Below, one piece after another: positions 20,810 through 33,303 of a stretch of 64,000 bases of DNA (its first letter is position 1; every line of letters starts with the position of its first letter). The notes under the pieces are model-generated. The model had not been told where the DNA came from. It saw nothing but the letters and a program-made list of their open reading frames with translations, and did no database searches. The translations under genes were made by a program, and so were the position numbers. Source of the DNA: Fragilariopsis cylindrus CCMP1102 (Eukaryota > Bacillariophyta > Bacillariophyceae > Bacillariales > Bacillariaceae); NCBI GenBank assembly GCA_900095095.1, contig FMBT01000302.1, forward strand, positions 577,827-641,826, in the 5' to 3' direction.

Positions 20810-23800
20810 CAAGCATGCTGTCCCGAGAGATCGGTCCAGCCAGCACGTAAGAAAACACCACACATACCATCGTCACCATCAGACAAATCAATAAAAGGAA
20901 ATATAATAATCAACAAACTATCAAAACAACAACAACGACAAACGATATCAAATGACGTACCACACCACATCAACCATAACAATCATAACTACTGCTTTGT
21001 TGAAGCCCATACGAAGGATTTACAGGAACAACAAGCAGCAAATGATACCATCGTCCAGTTGAATAAAGAAAGGATGGCCATTGTCAATCGATTTAATCAA
21101 TTATTATCTGAAACAGAGTGTAAAGATAATCTTTGTAACGAAAAGATAACTTGTAATGAATTCAATAATATGGAAATGAAAAGTGAATATCTGGAAAAGA
21201 AAAATGAATATCTGGAAAAAGAACCAACAATCCTACCAACAGCCCGTAGAATTCTACAGGAAAAACAGAAAATTCAGAGCGTGGAAAATCTGGAGACGCA
21301 ATCACGGGAATCAACAAAATCAGTTAAGACTACTCCAACGAATACGATTGAAAAATTACCAAATTCCGAGTCGGAGATGAAGACACATGTTTGTAAAGTA
21401 TCGACGAATCCCCAATGCGGACAAGAACCAACAAACACGATTGAAGATTCCTTAACAAAAACACGTGGGAACGAAAACAAACAGAACAGTAATACACATC
21501 AAATACTTAACAATCATGAATCGGGAAACGAACAGAAAATTGATACACGTCTCATAATTAACACTAAGAGTACACGAACTGTAAAAGACTTCACGGACAT
21601 CATCCGCGAATACAATACATATGGAGGGAGAACAATGCATGAGACAGGAGCTTATATCATCAACGCGATTGAATATCGATACAACACGTGCAAGGCATAT
21701 CAAAGCATGGTCAGCGCGACTAAAGCAAAATCAAATTTTTCAATCACTTCAGCAGACCTCACTCCCGCGTACACGCCGGCCGACAGCCTAGGTTCAACAC
21801 ACGGACAACCATATAATATCAATGCAGTTAAACTACAGTCAACCTCAAATCGAAAATCAGTACGAGTAAAATTTAGAATCAAAAAGCTAAATAAGAGAGT
21901 CAATACAAACAATGAAGATGGGAATGAAATATTCAGTAAGAGTGAACAAGCACAATATACCACGGAAATCAACGCACAAGGCGATACTGGAGCTAACTGC
22001 TCAGCAACTGACACGATTGATATCATACACAACTATGAAGAATTCGCAATCCCACAAGACGTTGGAGTCTTCTCCGACGATGAGACAAGTACAACTCTCC
22101 AAGCGTTGGGTGAAGGCGTGATTAAAATTTTGTCTGATCAAGGCTCTATTATGGAGTGGCCAGTGTTATATACACCACTATCGAGTGGTACTGTACTATC
22201 CCCAGACAACTATCACTTCACTCATAAATTGAAATATTACGCGTTCTATCACCTTGGCACTAGTAATAATACTGGTAAAATAGGATTTTTAGATTACAAT
22301 CAAAATGAAATGGAATCGATTCAAATGAAAAGAACCAACAATGGCGAATGGTTGACATCTAATCAGGTCCTACTACCACACTCATTGAACAACAAACACA
22401 TCATACGAGCAGTAACACGAAGATCGGATCGAATTCGGGACCTACAGATGGAGAGAAATGACAATATGCAAGCAAAGGAAGATAGAATAATAATTGATCA
22501 ACAAATCAATGAATCTTGGGCTACTGACATTGGAGCCCATCACTTCGAACAGATGAAGGAAGAAGCACACCCAATATTCACTGACGTCAAGCTAAAGACA
22601 ATGGATACACCACACCAATTATACACTCAGAAGATGAAGGAACTGGAACTATGGCATCAACGGATGGGTCATTGCTCAACAAGAACATTGAATGAGACAA
22701 GAAAATGTGTAGAAGGAATCCCTGATCTACCAACCAATACACCATTTTTCAAATGTCCATTCTGTGAAAGAGGCAAGATGGTCAAGAAGGGAGGCAAGAA
22801 AACAACAGATAAGGACAACTTCATACCGGGACAAGCGTATCATATGGATCTAGCCTTCGTAAGTGGACCATCAAATCTGGAAATAGACGCAGGAAAGAAT
22901 AGTGAAGCAAGACCAATCATCACAAAGAGTCGAGACGGATACATCGGATTCCTTACCATCATCGACGTATCATCAAGAAAGTTATGGACTCATCCAATCA
23001 AGAATAAAGATCCACCAATTGAATATATCAACAAATTCCTCAAACGTCATGGTATTAGAACAACAAACCCTTCAAAAGCAATTATAACAACGAGTGGTAC
23101 TGGATATTTAGCCAAGTCAAGAGCATTCGACGAAGCAGTGACAGCACAACAGTACGTCATTCAACCAACGGATGACGATATCGACTTCTTTGGAGACCTG
23201 CTACCAGACCAAGTTGGAGCGACGATCACTACAGATGGAGGAGGTGAATTATCCAAATCACATGAGCTCACAAAGCTATGTAACTCTCATGGATATGAAG
23301 TCAATTCAACAGCAGCGGACGCATCTTCACAAAATGGAATAGTGGAAAGACCACACAGGACGTTGAAGGAACGAATGCGATGTATGATGTACTCAGCAAG
23401 ACTAGGAACAGAGTTTTGGGCGGATGCACTACTACATGCCAACATGGCTGTACAACCGAACGTATCACAGTAAGATCAAAATGACACCACTGCAAGCATT
23501 TTCAGGCCAAATACCAGCACTTGACAGCCTCATCACCTTTGGAGCTAAAAATAACAGCGAAGAAGCCAGGTAGCCGACCAACGACATTGAACCCATGGTC
23601 GTATGATGGTATCTTCCTTGGATATCAAAATACTATGCACAACATCAAGTACTGGGATATCAACACAGGAGCAATCAAAACAGCTAAGCATGATTCAAAA
23701 GACGAGATACAGTATGGAGACAGACCAACGAATCGATCGCCAGCATCAAAACATCTTATGGAGGTATTTACCGGAAGCGCCGACCATACTACTTACATGA

Positions 23801-26405
23801 ACCCTGAAAGAGTAGATCTACACTTAAAAGATAACTATCACCATCAGCAACAGAGATATTGGAAAGCAGCCTACTGAATTCCACCATTACCATACACAGT
23901 AGCAGCAGCAGCAACGATGAACAGGAGACAACAACGATGGACGGATAGGAGGGTTAACAAACTAAAAAGAGCATTTCGACGACCAGAAATAGGAGATTTA
24001 CAACATGAACTTGCAACATTAGATATATCAACAAACAAATATGTACACACCACATCACATACAATTCCATTAAACGAAAAATCGTATCATCCAACATTAG
24101 GAATGATAGTAGCAACACACCCGGATATGAAAACAAGCATGGGAATTAGTGGAGTTTCAAGTTGGAACATCAACCCACCGTCATATTCGATCATGGAAGA
24201 GAAGATTAAGGGGGACAATAATATCAACAGTTAATAATCAACCAATTAAGACAGAGCAAGATATCATCAACGCCATCCACCAAGCAAGAATTAACAATCA
24301 ATCATCAATCAAATTAGAATTTGGATCATTAGTAGGCTTTGCAATGAGTGGAGAAGGAGTACCAACATTACAATCGGATCAACTCAACGTAATCGCCCAT
24401 CATCTCAACAGCATCAACAATGAAGAGGACATTTGGATAGACAAGACAAAATGGCCACAACAAATCGATTCAGGTGATTCAATTAGAGAAAAAGTAAGAA
24501 TAAACATTATGAAACGTAAACAAACTCAAGCTCACTCCAGAATGGGATGATTTCCTTAAATCAGAATGGAAACAACTGGATCGTTACGAGAAAGTAGGCA
24601 TGTTTGGAGAACCAGTGAAATCGGATCAATGGATGACAGTACTGCCATGGGTATGGTCTTATGTCAACAAGGAAGATCCACTAACCGGAGATACGATACG
24701 AAAATCAAGAGGTACATGCAATGGAGGACCACGATATGGAGCAGCAATCACACTTGCAGAAACATATGCAGCGTGTGTGGAACAGCCAGTCCACCGATTG
24801 ACATGGGCAATATCAGCAGCAATGAATCTAATCTGTAAAGGATACAATGTAGGCAATGCGTTTGCAGAAGCACCAGCACCAACATCTCCATTCTTTATGC
24901 GACCAGACGCCCAGTTTAAACAGTGGTGGGAGGAACACCTTGGAAAGGAACCGATACCAGATGGATATGTGATACCAGTTAGAAAAGCACTACAGGGACA
25001 CCCGGAATCACCGCGACTATGGGACAAATACATCTCCAAGATGATCATTGATGAATTAGGCTTTACAGCAACAGTACATGAACCCTGCCTCTATTACAAA
25101 AGAGATGACCAAGACAACTTGACACTCATCCTACGTCAAGTCGACGACTTTCTAGTGGCTAACAAAGATTCATCACAGTGCGACCGAATAGGAAAACAAA
25201 TACAAGATCGTATGACTAATCCACTTAATCAATTAGGTACAATTAGAAAATTCAATGGAGTTAATGTGGAGCAAACAAGATACTACAACCATGTCCATTG
25301 TGCAACATATATCGATAAGATTGTATCACATCATGGATGGAGTAATTTGAAAATTAGATCACCACCAACACCAATGAAAAGTGATTCGAAGTACCAAGCA
25401 GATATACAGTCAAGTAGAGGACCAGAATCAATTAAAGAACAGAAGGAATTAGAAAAACGAATGGGTTTTAGTTACAGACAAACAATCGGTGAACTAATAT
25501 ATGCACTAACAGTATGTCGTGTGGATATATCAATAGCAGTAATAACGTTGAGTCAACACTCACATCACCCAGCTCAAATACATTATGAAGCAGTTAAGCA
25601 AGTATTTAGATACCTCCAGGCAACAAGAATGGATGGACTCACCTACTGGAGACCAAAACCTCGTATGGACCTTCCAATACGACCAGATCCATCACCAATA
25701 TCAGCACCATCTCAACTACATAAATTCGATGAGCAATGGAATGCATTAGAAATCACTGGATCCTGCGACACCACATGGGCATCAGACAGAACTGAAAGAA
25801 GATCAATGGGTGGTATCATTATGATGTTAGCAGGAGCAGCAGTTTATTATCGAACGAGATTACAACCAACAATAGCACAAAGCTCAACAGAAGCTGAATT
25901 CACGAATATGGCAGACGCTGGAAAAGCAGCTTTATACTTACGATGGATTTTAGAAGAAATTGGTATTATTATGGACGCACCAACACCAATTCTAGCAGAT
26001 AATCAAGGAGCAGTTCGTTTAGCGAACGCACAACAACCAACAAGAAGAACAAGACATGTAGAAATGAAACACTTTATTATATTACAATGGACAGATGACA
26101 AGTTCATTGATTTTGTCGATACATCGACAGATGAAAATTACAGTGATTCTCTGAGCAAGCCAACAGGGAGGACAAAATTTTACGAGCACACGGACGTCTT
26201 TATGGGAAGACGCAAACCGGCATATACTACCTATATTGATCATTCTAATGACAAAGCACACATAATCAATTATGTGTCCGTCTCCACTTACAGATCTAAC
26301 CCACTTATATCACTATTACAGTCTGCATCACAGTACAATTCTGATGCTCTAGATTCTGTAAGTGTGGGGAAGTGTAGGCGTAAGGCGAGTGTCACTATGG
26401 AATGA
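20810..26405 (+). pseudogene. pol: Copia Pol (protease, integrase, PDZ-like segment, RT, RNase H), frame-disrupted
   Basis: Open in the gag frame from 20810 to a stop at 23471-23473. This part holds the protease DTGAN motif (about 21984), the integrase zinc finger (WHQRMGH...CPFC), and catalytic residues in MDLAF, TTDGGGEL and GIVERPHRTLKERM. The reading then moves +1 near 23471 and again near 23550. It crosses an in-frame TGA (23875), moves +1 near 24150-24200 and +1 again near 24520. The last segment is intact: RT with LRQVDDFLVA, where QVDD replaces the usual YVDD, and RNase H with SCDTTWASD, SSTEAE and LADNQGA. Between integrase and RT lies a segment like GTIISTVNNQPIKTEQDI that resembles a PDZ fold. 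Every shift has the same sign (one extra base). Confidence 0.85.
26365..26372 (+). promoter_or_regulatory. Polypurine tract of the copia element
   Basis: TGGGGAAG ends directly at the 3' LTR, the expected place for the plus-strand primer. Confidence 0.75.
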
Positions 26406-26590
26406 CCGACCAGGACAGACCATATGAGGGGTATGACCGACCAGGGTCAGACCACACATACACCGTACGAGTAGATATAGCCAATCATAGAGAGCTACTA
26501 AGCTCACTCTTCTAATAAACACTATTTACATACGTTAATAGCATAGAAGGTCTTCAGTCTAGTGAACTTAGGTAGCTAGATACATTTACA
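26373..26590 (+). repeat. 3' LTR of the copia element
   Basis: 218 bp, identical by eye to 17003-17220, followed by the GCTCC target duplication. The pol reading frame runs about 30 bp into it before stopping. Confidence 0.95.
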
Positions 26591-26841
26591 GCTCCAGCTT
26601 CATCAAAAGTGAAAAGATACACACCAAAAAAAATTTAGCAAATCTGGACTCTCTCTGCTTTGAATCTTTTGGTATTCTGCTAACAATCAAACCATCTAAC
26701 CGACTAGTAACCGACAAGCTCAAAGAATGCAAAGGAGCGGAACTAAAGCAGACATATGGGAAGCAGCAAGTTACAGTAATAATTTCTTCAGAGTAACAGG
26801 AGAGCAAAGAAAAGAAAAAGCAACTATTCATCCATTATTGT

Positions 26842-28497
26842 ATGCCGACGATGGCTATTTCAATGTCGATATCGATGATGACTATTCGTAACGGTTGCTG
26901 TACTCTAGCAGGACAGGCACACCAGCATAGACAGTGGCAGCGGCAGTCAGGGATTATAATCCCGAGGATGATGACGTTTCCAAGACAGGCGGTGGTAACA
27001 AAATCAAGTAACAATAATACTATGCTGATTCGTTCATTGTCACAACAACTACCCTCATCATCGTCATCAATAGCGTCAGCGTCAGCTGTCGCATTACAAT
27101 CAAAGGAAATAACGACAGCGATCCATCATGACGACGGTGGAGGTACTAATGGTGATGGAAAATCGTCATCATTCTTTTCATACTTTGGTTCATTGATACA
27201 ACGGATAGCATATTCAATGGGGATTGTATACGTTGTTACAGAATATGGTATTGAATGGACTGTTTGTGAAGGTCCATCAATGATGCCAACAATTAAATCA
27301 AGAGGTGAAGTTATACTAATGGATCGATTTACACCTAAATTATTTGGATTAGGATATGGTGGTGGTGGTGGTGATACTATTCTTGAACGTAAATCATTTG
27401 CATTACAATGTCAAAAAGAACATGTTAATAAATTAAAACAGGAAAAAATAGCACGAAAAAAGGAAAAAACTGAACAGTTCAAACGAAAAGGAAAAAATGA
27501 ACAGCGGCAGTACAATCGCCACAACAACAACAGCAACAACACACACTATCAGAAGCAACAGCATGAAGAAGAAGAACCGACGCAACTAATAGTACATTCG
27601 AATCCAAATACAACGCTTGAGGAGGAGAAACAATCAGTATATATACCAACAAAAAATAATAGTAACAGTGACATTAAGAGTAACAATTATAGTGATGGTA
27701 TAATAAGATGTCGGTCAACGAAAAACGACAATAACGCAAATGTAGAAAAATTGAAACGAGTTGTCTTCGATGAAGAAGACGACGACGAAGAAAAAGAAGA
27801 GGAAATAGAAATAGATGAAACTTGGTTTGAAACACGAATTCCTGTCAATACATTACCATCCGACAACGCATGGAATCGATTTTGGAATCAAATCACTACT
27901 GGAATTTCTACTGGTGATGTTGTTGTACTGCAACATCCAGATCGGATAGGAACAGTTTGTAAACGTGTTATGGGATTACCAGGTGATATTGTCACGAAAC
28001 CATCTAGTCAATTAGGAGCTGACCGGTTAGAGCTGCTATTGAACAATAGTAATGATACTAATAATCAAGATCAACAACAACAGCGAAGACTGAAAAGAAA
28101 AATTAGACGACGTATATTATCATCGGGGATAGAAGTTCCTGATGGACATATTTGGGTGGAAGGTGATAATCCATGGAATTCAAGTGATTCAAGGAATTAT
28201 GGTGCTATTCCTGCCTCTTTAATAATGGGTCGTGTATTATGCCGATTATGGCCATTACGGGGGAATGCTATGATGGAACGAGGTGATCGACCTATTCACC
28301 ACGACGGGTCTGATGATCCTCGAGCGTCGTTGACGTTTTCTGGTAGTATTATATTTCCTGTCGGTTGGGAAGATCAACGTATCATTCGAGAATATGTAGA
28401 GCCAGCGCCTAAGATGACTGCACACCAACAGCAACAACGGCGACTCAGCAACAGAAATAACAGCAATATTGATCCCATTTGCGAGGATAATCTATGA
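26842..28497 (+). CDS. Signal peptidase I / mitochondrial inner-membrane protease-like serine peptidase (S26)
   Basis: Intronless, 551 aa. Family members cleave sorting peptides at membranes using a Ser/Lys dyad. S146 lies in [10 protein letters not shown] and K374 in [13 protein letters not shown], with the downstream box [19 protein letters not shown] (about 443-461). One hydrophobic stretch (about 122-136) precedes the Ser. The Arg- and Ser-rich N-terminus with little acidic residue fits a mitochondrial presequence, and the short catalytic spacing resembles IMP1/IMP2. About 165 residues of Lys/Asn/Glu-rich low-complexity sequence are inserted between the Ser and Lys boxes; IMP proteases are normally near 170-190 aa in total. 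The gene starts 251 bp right of the copia insertion, so the element may lie in or near its promoter. A plastid or ER signal peptidase is the alternative. Confidence 0.85.
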   Translation: MPTMAISMSISMMTIRNGCCTLAGQAHQHRQWQRQSGIIIPRMMTFPRQAVVTKSSNNNTMLIRSLSQQLPSSSSSIASASAVALQSKEITTAIHHDDGGGTNGDGKSSSFFSYFGSLIQRIAYSMGIVYVVTEYGIEWTVCEGPSMMPTIKSRGEVILMDRFTPKLFGLGYGGGGGDTILERKSFALQCQKEHVNKLKQEKIARKKEKTEQFKRKGKNEQRQYNRHNNNSNNTHYQKQQHEEEEPTQLIVHSNPNTTLEEEKQSVYIPTKNNSNSDIKSNNYSDGIIRCRSTKNDNNANVEKLKRVVFDEEDDDEEKEEEIEIDETWFETRIPVNTLPSDNAWNRFWNQITTGISTGDVVVLQHPDRIGTVCKRVMGLPGDIVTKPSSQLGADRLELLLNNSNDTNNQDQQQQRRLKRKIRRRILSSGIEVPDGHIWVEGDNPWNSSDSRNYGAIPASLIMGRVLCRLWPLRGNAMMERGDRPIHHDGSDDPRASLTFSGSIIFPVGWEDQRIIREYVEPAPKMTAHQQQQRRLSNRNNSNIDPICEDNL

Positions 28498-29082
28498 TAG
28501 CGAGTTTTTGATATGTTTGTCCTATTGCTACTTAATTTTTTTTTCTTCTAGATACATACACCTTATTTATTTATCTTTCGTAGGGAATTCGCATTCAAAA
28601 GTCTAATGTAGAAGGGAAATGATCATGCAGTAATTTTCGTATCTGATTTGTCTTTGAGTGAGTCTAGAGAGGAGCTTGTTTTTGTTTTATTTTATCCTCA
28701 ATACTTTGTATTAATTTTATGACTTTTTCTTTACGTTTTGCTTTCTTAAATATTCTGGATGGATTTGATTGTTTGCGTTTATTCAGATAAATTCAAGAAA
28801 AAGAGATCCAGCGATGGCTGCTAGTATAGTAATACAACTGGTTTGATCATATTCTTAATGATGCCACCATCATACCATGATGACGTAGATGTGGACGTCA
28901 CGTCATTATCACCACCACCATTGGCTGCAACACTTTTTTATCAATTGATGCAACAAGAGACATTTATTCTTTATTATTGGCTTGCAGTTGAGAAAATTCT
29001 TGTTCTATTGTTGTCATTGTAGTATTGATTAGATTTCTGTACTTGTTTGTTCCATCCCATGCATGCTTCTTTGTATTGCTTG
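28498..29082. other. Intergenic, 3' of the signal peptidase gene
   Basis: T-rich sequence without coding character; nothing recognised. Confidence 0.5.
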
Positions 29083-29427
29083 CTAGCTACACATTTCAGG
29101 AGTTAAATAGGATGTATCCATACCAAGATGGTTTGCTGCTTCTTCAGCAGTAATCTTAGTGAATTTTCCTGGGGCGGACCAAGCACTAGTATCTGCATTG
29201 GGATGGGTATCTCCTTCATTGTGATGTCCTTCCCAACCAATAGTTGGAAATATTGAATTTCTGTTGTCCCAAAAATGGATGACAAGATCATCATGTGTAG
29301 GGTATTTTTGTCCTCCAAAGATTCCTAGTGCTGGGACCCAAATGGCATATACAGATTGAGCTTTCAGTTTTGATAAACTTGGCAGTGCACCTTGTGCAAT
29401 AGCGTTCTCTCTAGATCCTAAGTGCAT
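29083..29427 (-). CDS. Orphan ORF, unknown function
   Basis: 114 aa from an ATG at 29427. Unlike neighbouring spurious ORFs it has balanced protein-like composition, with IWVPALGIFGG, HFWDNRNSIFPTIGWEG and a helical end KITAEEAANHLGMD. No signal peptide or known motif. It could be a terminal exon or the remnant of a larger gene: a possible acceptor (CTGCTAG) lies just upstream of the ATG. I do not recognise it. Confidence 0.35.
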   Translation of the reverse strand: MHLGSRENAIAQGALPSLSKLKAQSVYAIWVPALGIFGGQKYPTHDDLVIHFWDNRNSIFPTIGWEGHHNEGDTHPNADTSAWSAPGKFTKITAEEAANHLGMDTSYLTPEMCS

Positions 29428-30914
29428 GCCTACTACCCTAGCAGTATATCTTTAGTTAGTTGCTGTCATCAGAAGATCAAAGATCTAGATCCTAGAATCC
29501 TTGTCCATCTTCACAAAGTGTATTATCATAGTTTGTAAACAGGAAGTTGTGTATGCTGTTTGTTAGATTGAAATATGTTTACATTAAAAGTTAGAGGAAT
29601 GCTAGTAGTATTAATAATACAGTATGTAAAATACATCATAGATTGAGGATGTGCTGCACTGACTGTGACTGGTGGATTGTTTTTGGTAGGTAGTCTGAAA
29701 ACTTCCCTATCTTCAGCTCAACCTTACTTGAATCAGATCTAATTGCAGCTAGGCATTATGTGCCACCAAACTAAGCACATAACCTAAATTCAAGAAACAA
29801 TGTGTAAATATTGAAACTCTATAGAGACATTATAATGTCATTTCTTTTTGTGCCCATGAAATACCATTGAACTGTAGCTTCAACCAGCAGAACCATCAAG
29901 CAGATCTAGACAGCTCAACCATGACTAGTAGTTGACATGTGACCTAGTCAATCAAGTTGACAGTCAATTGCATCTACAGTACTACAGACCTAGAGAATTT
30001 TTTTTTTTCTATTATATATAAAAAAACATTTGAAATTATTTGAATCAAAAAAAATGAGCATGACTGAAAATTATTTTTAATTCGTGTTTCATTTATCTTG
30101 CCAAGATTCAAATTACTACGATCAAAAATCGCGCATTTTACAAATCTATGGTGCCATGGATGCATGCATGCAGTGAGGTCCCAGTTTCTTCGAGCGCGAA
30201 AGCATTTTATCCACTAGAACTTACTGTTACAGTACAACACGAAGAACCTTACGTGGTCTATCATACACCATTGATTTTACTAGTACAGAATAATTCTGTC
30301 AGCTTGTCTTTGTAATGGCATTGCAACCATTGGTTCCACTACAAGAAGTAATAAATCACGAAAATTTGACTTTTACGACCTCTCACATCAAGCACCCCAT
30401 TCGGAACGCTGTAACTTCCAAGTGCGCACCAATGATAGTCGCGCAACTCACAGCAATGCCTATCTGAAAAAAGTTTGACGAAAAAAGCTCTAACAAATCA
30501 AATCGTTTGGCTCTCCCGCCTAGTTGAAAGATCGATGGCAAGGAAACACTCAATTAAGTTTTTTAATTTCTATCAGATTTCCTCACAAGACTTCGAAAAA
30601 ACACACAGTGTATATATTCATATCATTCGTACATAAAATAAAATAAAAATACATACTATTATTCGCAATTGAATAATAATACACCCAGAAAGCCTACCTT
30701 TCTTCACCTTCTACCAAAAAGTTGTTGAGATTGCATACGAATTAGGTTGTCATATAACTTAGTTCCAAAGCCGTCCTGCCCATATATCTGACAAACATCA
30801 ATGTACGAATCCTTTAAAACGTGTACTAGATTTCAATATCCACGAAAACATAATAAAGTTAAACGAAGTTTATCATCATCCGTCTGAACACACACCATTA
30901 TCAATATCATCATC
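29428..30914. other. Intergenic region
   Basis: About 1.5 kb of AT-rich DNA with no supported gene or RNA. The last few hundred bases are the presumed promoter and leader of the plastid transporter gene. Confidence 0.5.
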
Positions 30915-32739
30915 ATGAAATTCATCGTATCATTTTCATTATTTCTCGTTGCCGTTTCGGCTTCGGAAGCATTTGTTACCACCACCGGTCGAGGAGGAGC
31001 ACGAACATCTTTCGTGGTACCAAAGTCACAACAACAACAACAACCTGGGGTTACGAATCAAAATAATCTTTTCTTCGTAAGAGGTGGAGCACGATATGAA
31101 TCAACTACACGTCCTACCGACTCATCATCGTCGTCGGAAGTTTCTGCATCGGTGGTTCGGGGTGGGGGTAGTGATGCTGTTACTAACAATAACATCGTTC
31201 AAAGTTTAACATCCAATCCATTAACGAAAGCAATTTTTTCATCGACGTTGTTTGTTTTTACTGATTTGATCATTAAAGCAATATTTAAAACAAAAGGAAT
31301 TTCCTTTCCATCATCCTTAGCTGGGTGTTGTTTCTTAGCAACCACATTATTGTCGACACCCTTCCATGAAACTTTATACCGAGTTTTAAGTCCTGGTGCA
31401 AAACTGATGCAAAAATTTATGATGATATTTTTAGTCCCTAATCTTATTATTTTGCCATTGTGTGGAGGTGCCTATTCTGCCACAGAAGTAAGTTTTTTTG
31501 AATATATATACACTGAATGAATGAAAACTTGAAAAACGTGTGTTCGATTGTTGGACGGCACGTGAATAAAGGAAATCATTTTGTTTGTTTTGTTGTCATT
31601 CTTATTTATGTACCAATTTACGCTAACTTTTATTTTGGTTTGCTTTACAAAATCGATACAAATTACTTACTGTTATATAGGTGGCCAAGATTATGACAAT
31701 CATTTTCGGTGGATTTTTATTTTCATTATTGTCAACGTGTTATTCCGTTATGGCTGTTTCCAAGATCTTTGGTACCAATACTGGTAGTGGTGATGATACC
31801 ACGGCAACTACGACTGAAACTGCTGCAGTTTCATCTCATGCAACTGCTTCTACTACACCTAAACCAAAACCCTTTTCGGATGAATTAACATACGGATCAC
31901 GTGCAGTAGCTGCCGCATCTGGTATTGCTGCCATCGCAGCGAATACTGTTAGTGGTAGTACTAGTACATTAACGTCACCATTATTAGCATTCAGTATGTT
32001 AGCTGCTACTGTACATAACTTTGCTTTTGGTGCACGTCAATCGAAGAAATTTATTAAGGTATCACATCCTCTGGTTACATGTACCACATTATCATGGGTT
32101 TGGGCATACCTACTAGGTTCAGCGACCGGTGGTACCTTCTTCTCTATGTTACGTGGATACCGTGTTGGTGGTGGAATTAGCCTAGCAACATCCGGTGCTG
32201 GAGATTTTCTTTCCTTCGTATTAGGTCCCGCTGTTGTTTCCTTGGGTGTTAGTATCTATGAACGTCGTGTTCTTATCAAAAAGAATTATAAGGAGGTATT
32301 GACCGCCACCGGTGTTTCATGTGTTGGTGGATTATTCGGTACAGCACTTGCAGTACGTATATTAGGATTAGCCTCGGCTGAATTACGTTTGAGTATGTTA
32401 CCCCGTAATATTACATCTGCATTGGCTGTTGCGATTGCAGACATTTTGGGTGCAAATAAATCATTAGCAGTTGCTATTGCAATCGTTACCGGTTTGATTG
32501 GTGCAAACTTCGGTGCAACCTTATTGGACCTGTTTGGAATCAAGGATCCCGTTGTACGTGGTTTGGGGATTGGTTCTGCTGCTCATGGCCTTGGTGCTGC
32601 CGCATTCGTAGAAGAACCGGAGGCATTCCCCTTCGCTGCCATTTCTATGGCATTGACAGCAATCTGTGGTACTCTATTTGTTTCTATCCCAGCCGTTAAG
32701 GCATTGGCAATCAAAATTGCATTGGGTGCACTTGCTTAA
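30915..32739 (+). CDS. PLGG1: Plastid glycolate/glycerate translocator (LrgA-LrgB fusion, PLGG1 type)
   Basis: Two exons, 30915-31487 and 31681-32739, with a 193-bp intron (GTAAGT...ATATAG), phase 0; 543 aa. PLGG1 exchanges glycolate and glycerate across the plastid envelope during photorespiration. The N-terminus is a signal peptide ending SASEAF|VTT, an ASAF-like plastid import signal, then Ser/Gln/Gly-rich sequence. Hydrophobic segments from about residue 95 form the LrgA-like half, interrupted by a Thr/Ala loop. The C-terminal half (from about residue 285) is LrgB-like, with SPLLAFSMLAATVHNF, GVSCVGGLFGTALAV, LPRNITSALAVAIAD and IGSAAHGLGAAAF. The LPRNITSALA and GSAAHGLGAA motifs are typical of LrgB/CidB. 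The family call is firm; substrate assignment rests on PLGG1 homology. Confidence 0.85.
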
Positions 32740-33303
32740 GCGAAGGAATGAAAACATTCCCCATAAAAGAATAATTACTGAACAAATAATGAACAGACAT
32801 AACATACGATATATATAATAACTATTAAATCTAATAATCATATTATACACTACAGTATTTAATGTTACCTCTAAATAATCTATTGTTTGGCTATTTCCTA
32901 TGATTTATCTCAGTTTGATCGAAAGAGTTTTAGTTATGAATGCTAAAGAGTAAGTTACTTGAAGACACAATCGCTTGAAAAGATTGGCAACAAAAATACC
33001 CTTTGGGTCTATAACGTCAAAAATCAACAACTAAATACGGCGAAATGCCTCAATTCAATATCAATATAAATTAAAGAAATTCGATCTACTGTATTATCTA
33101 CTACGGCACGGTAGTATGAAGCTTTATTGAGCATATAAATTAATAATACTTGGGTTGATGTAGAAGATTTTGTTTTAAGATTTAATACAATATTTAGTTT
33201 TAAAATTTAGAAAAGCGAACACGCAACAAATAGTAACTATATATTTTCATTTAAAAACTTTTCTTTTTTTTCTCGCAACACACACACAATTTTCTGATTC
33301 AAT
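32740..33303. other. Convergent intergenic region (transporter / H+-PPase 3' ends)
   Basis: AT-rich, no coding signal. Confidence 0.6.

Larger units (their letters stand above)
17003..26590 (+). mobile_element. Ty1/copia-type LTR retrotransposon, full length (diatom CoDi-like)
   Basis: 9,588 bp bounded by 218-bp LTRs that look identical base for base, TGTAGG...TTTACA. It is flanked by the 5-bp target duplication GCTCC (16998-17002 and 26591-26595). The internal order is primer-binding site, gag, protease, integrase, a PDZ-like segment, reverse transcriptase, RNase H and polypurine tract. Integrase before RT is the copia order. LTR identity implies recent insertion, yet pol has a nonsense codon and four frame changes, so this copy is probably not autonomous as written. 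An assembly or consensus artefact is the alternative. Confidence 0.95.

Noticed and set aside
21059-21061. Separate start codon for pol at 21059
   Set aside because: The codon is TTG, and the frame is continuous with gag back to the TGA at 20807, so no independent pol start is needed.
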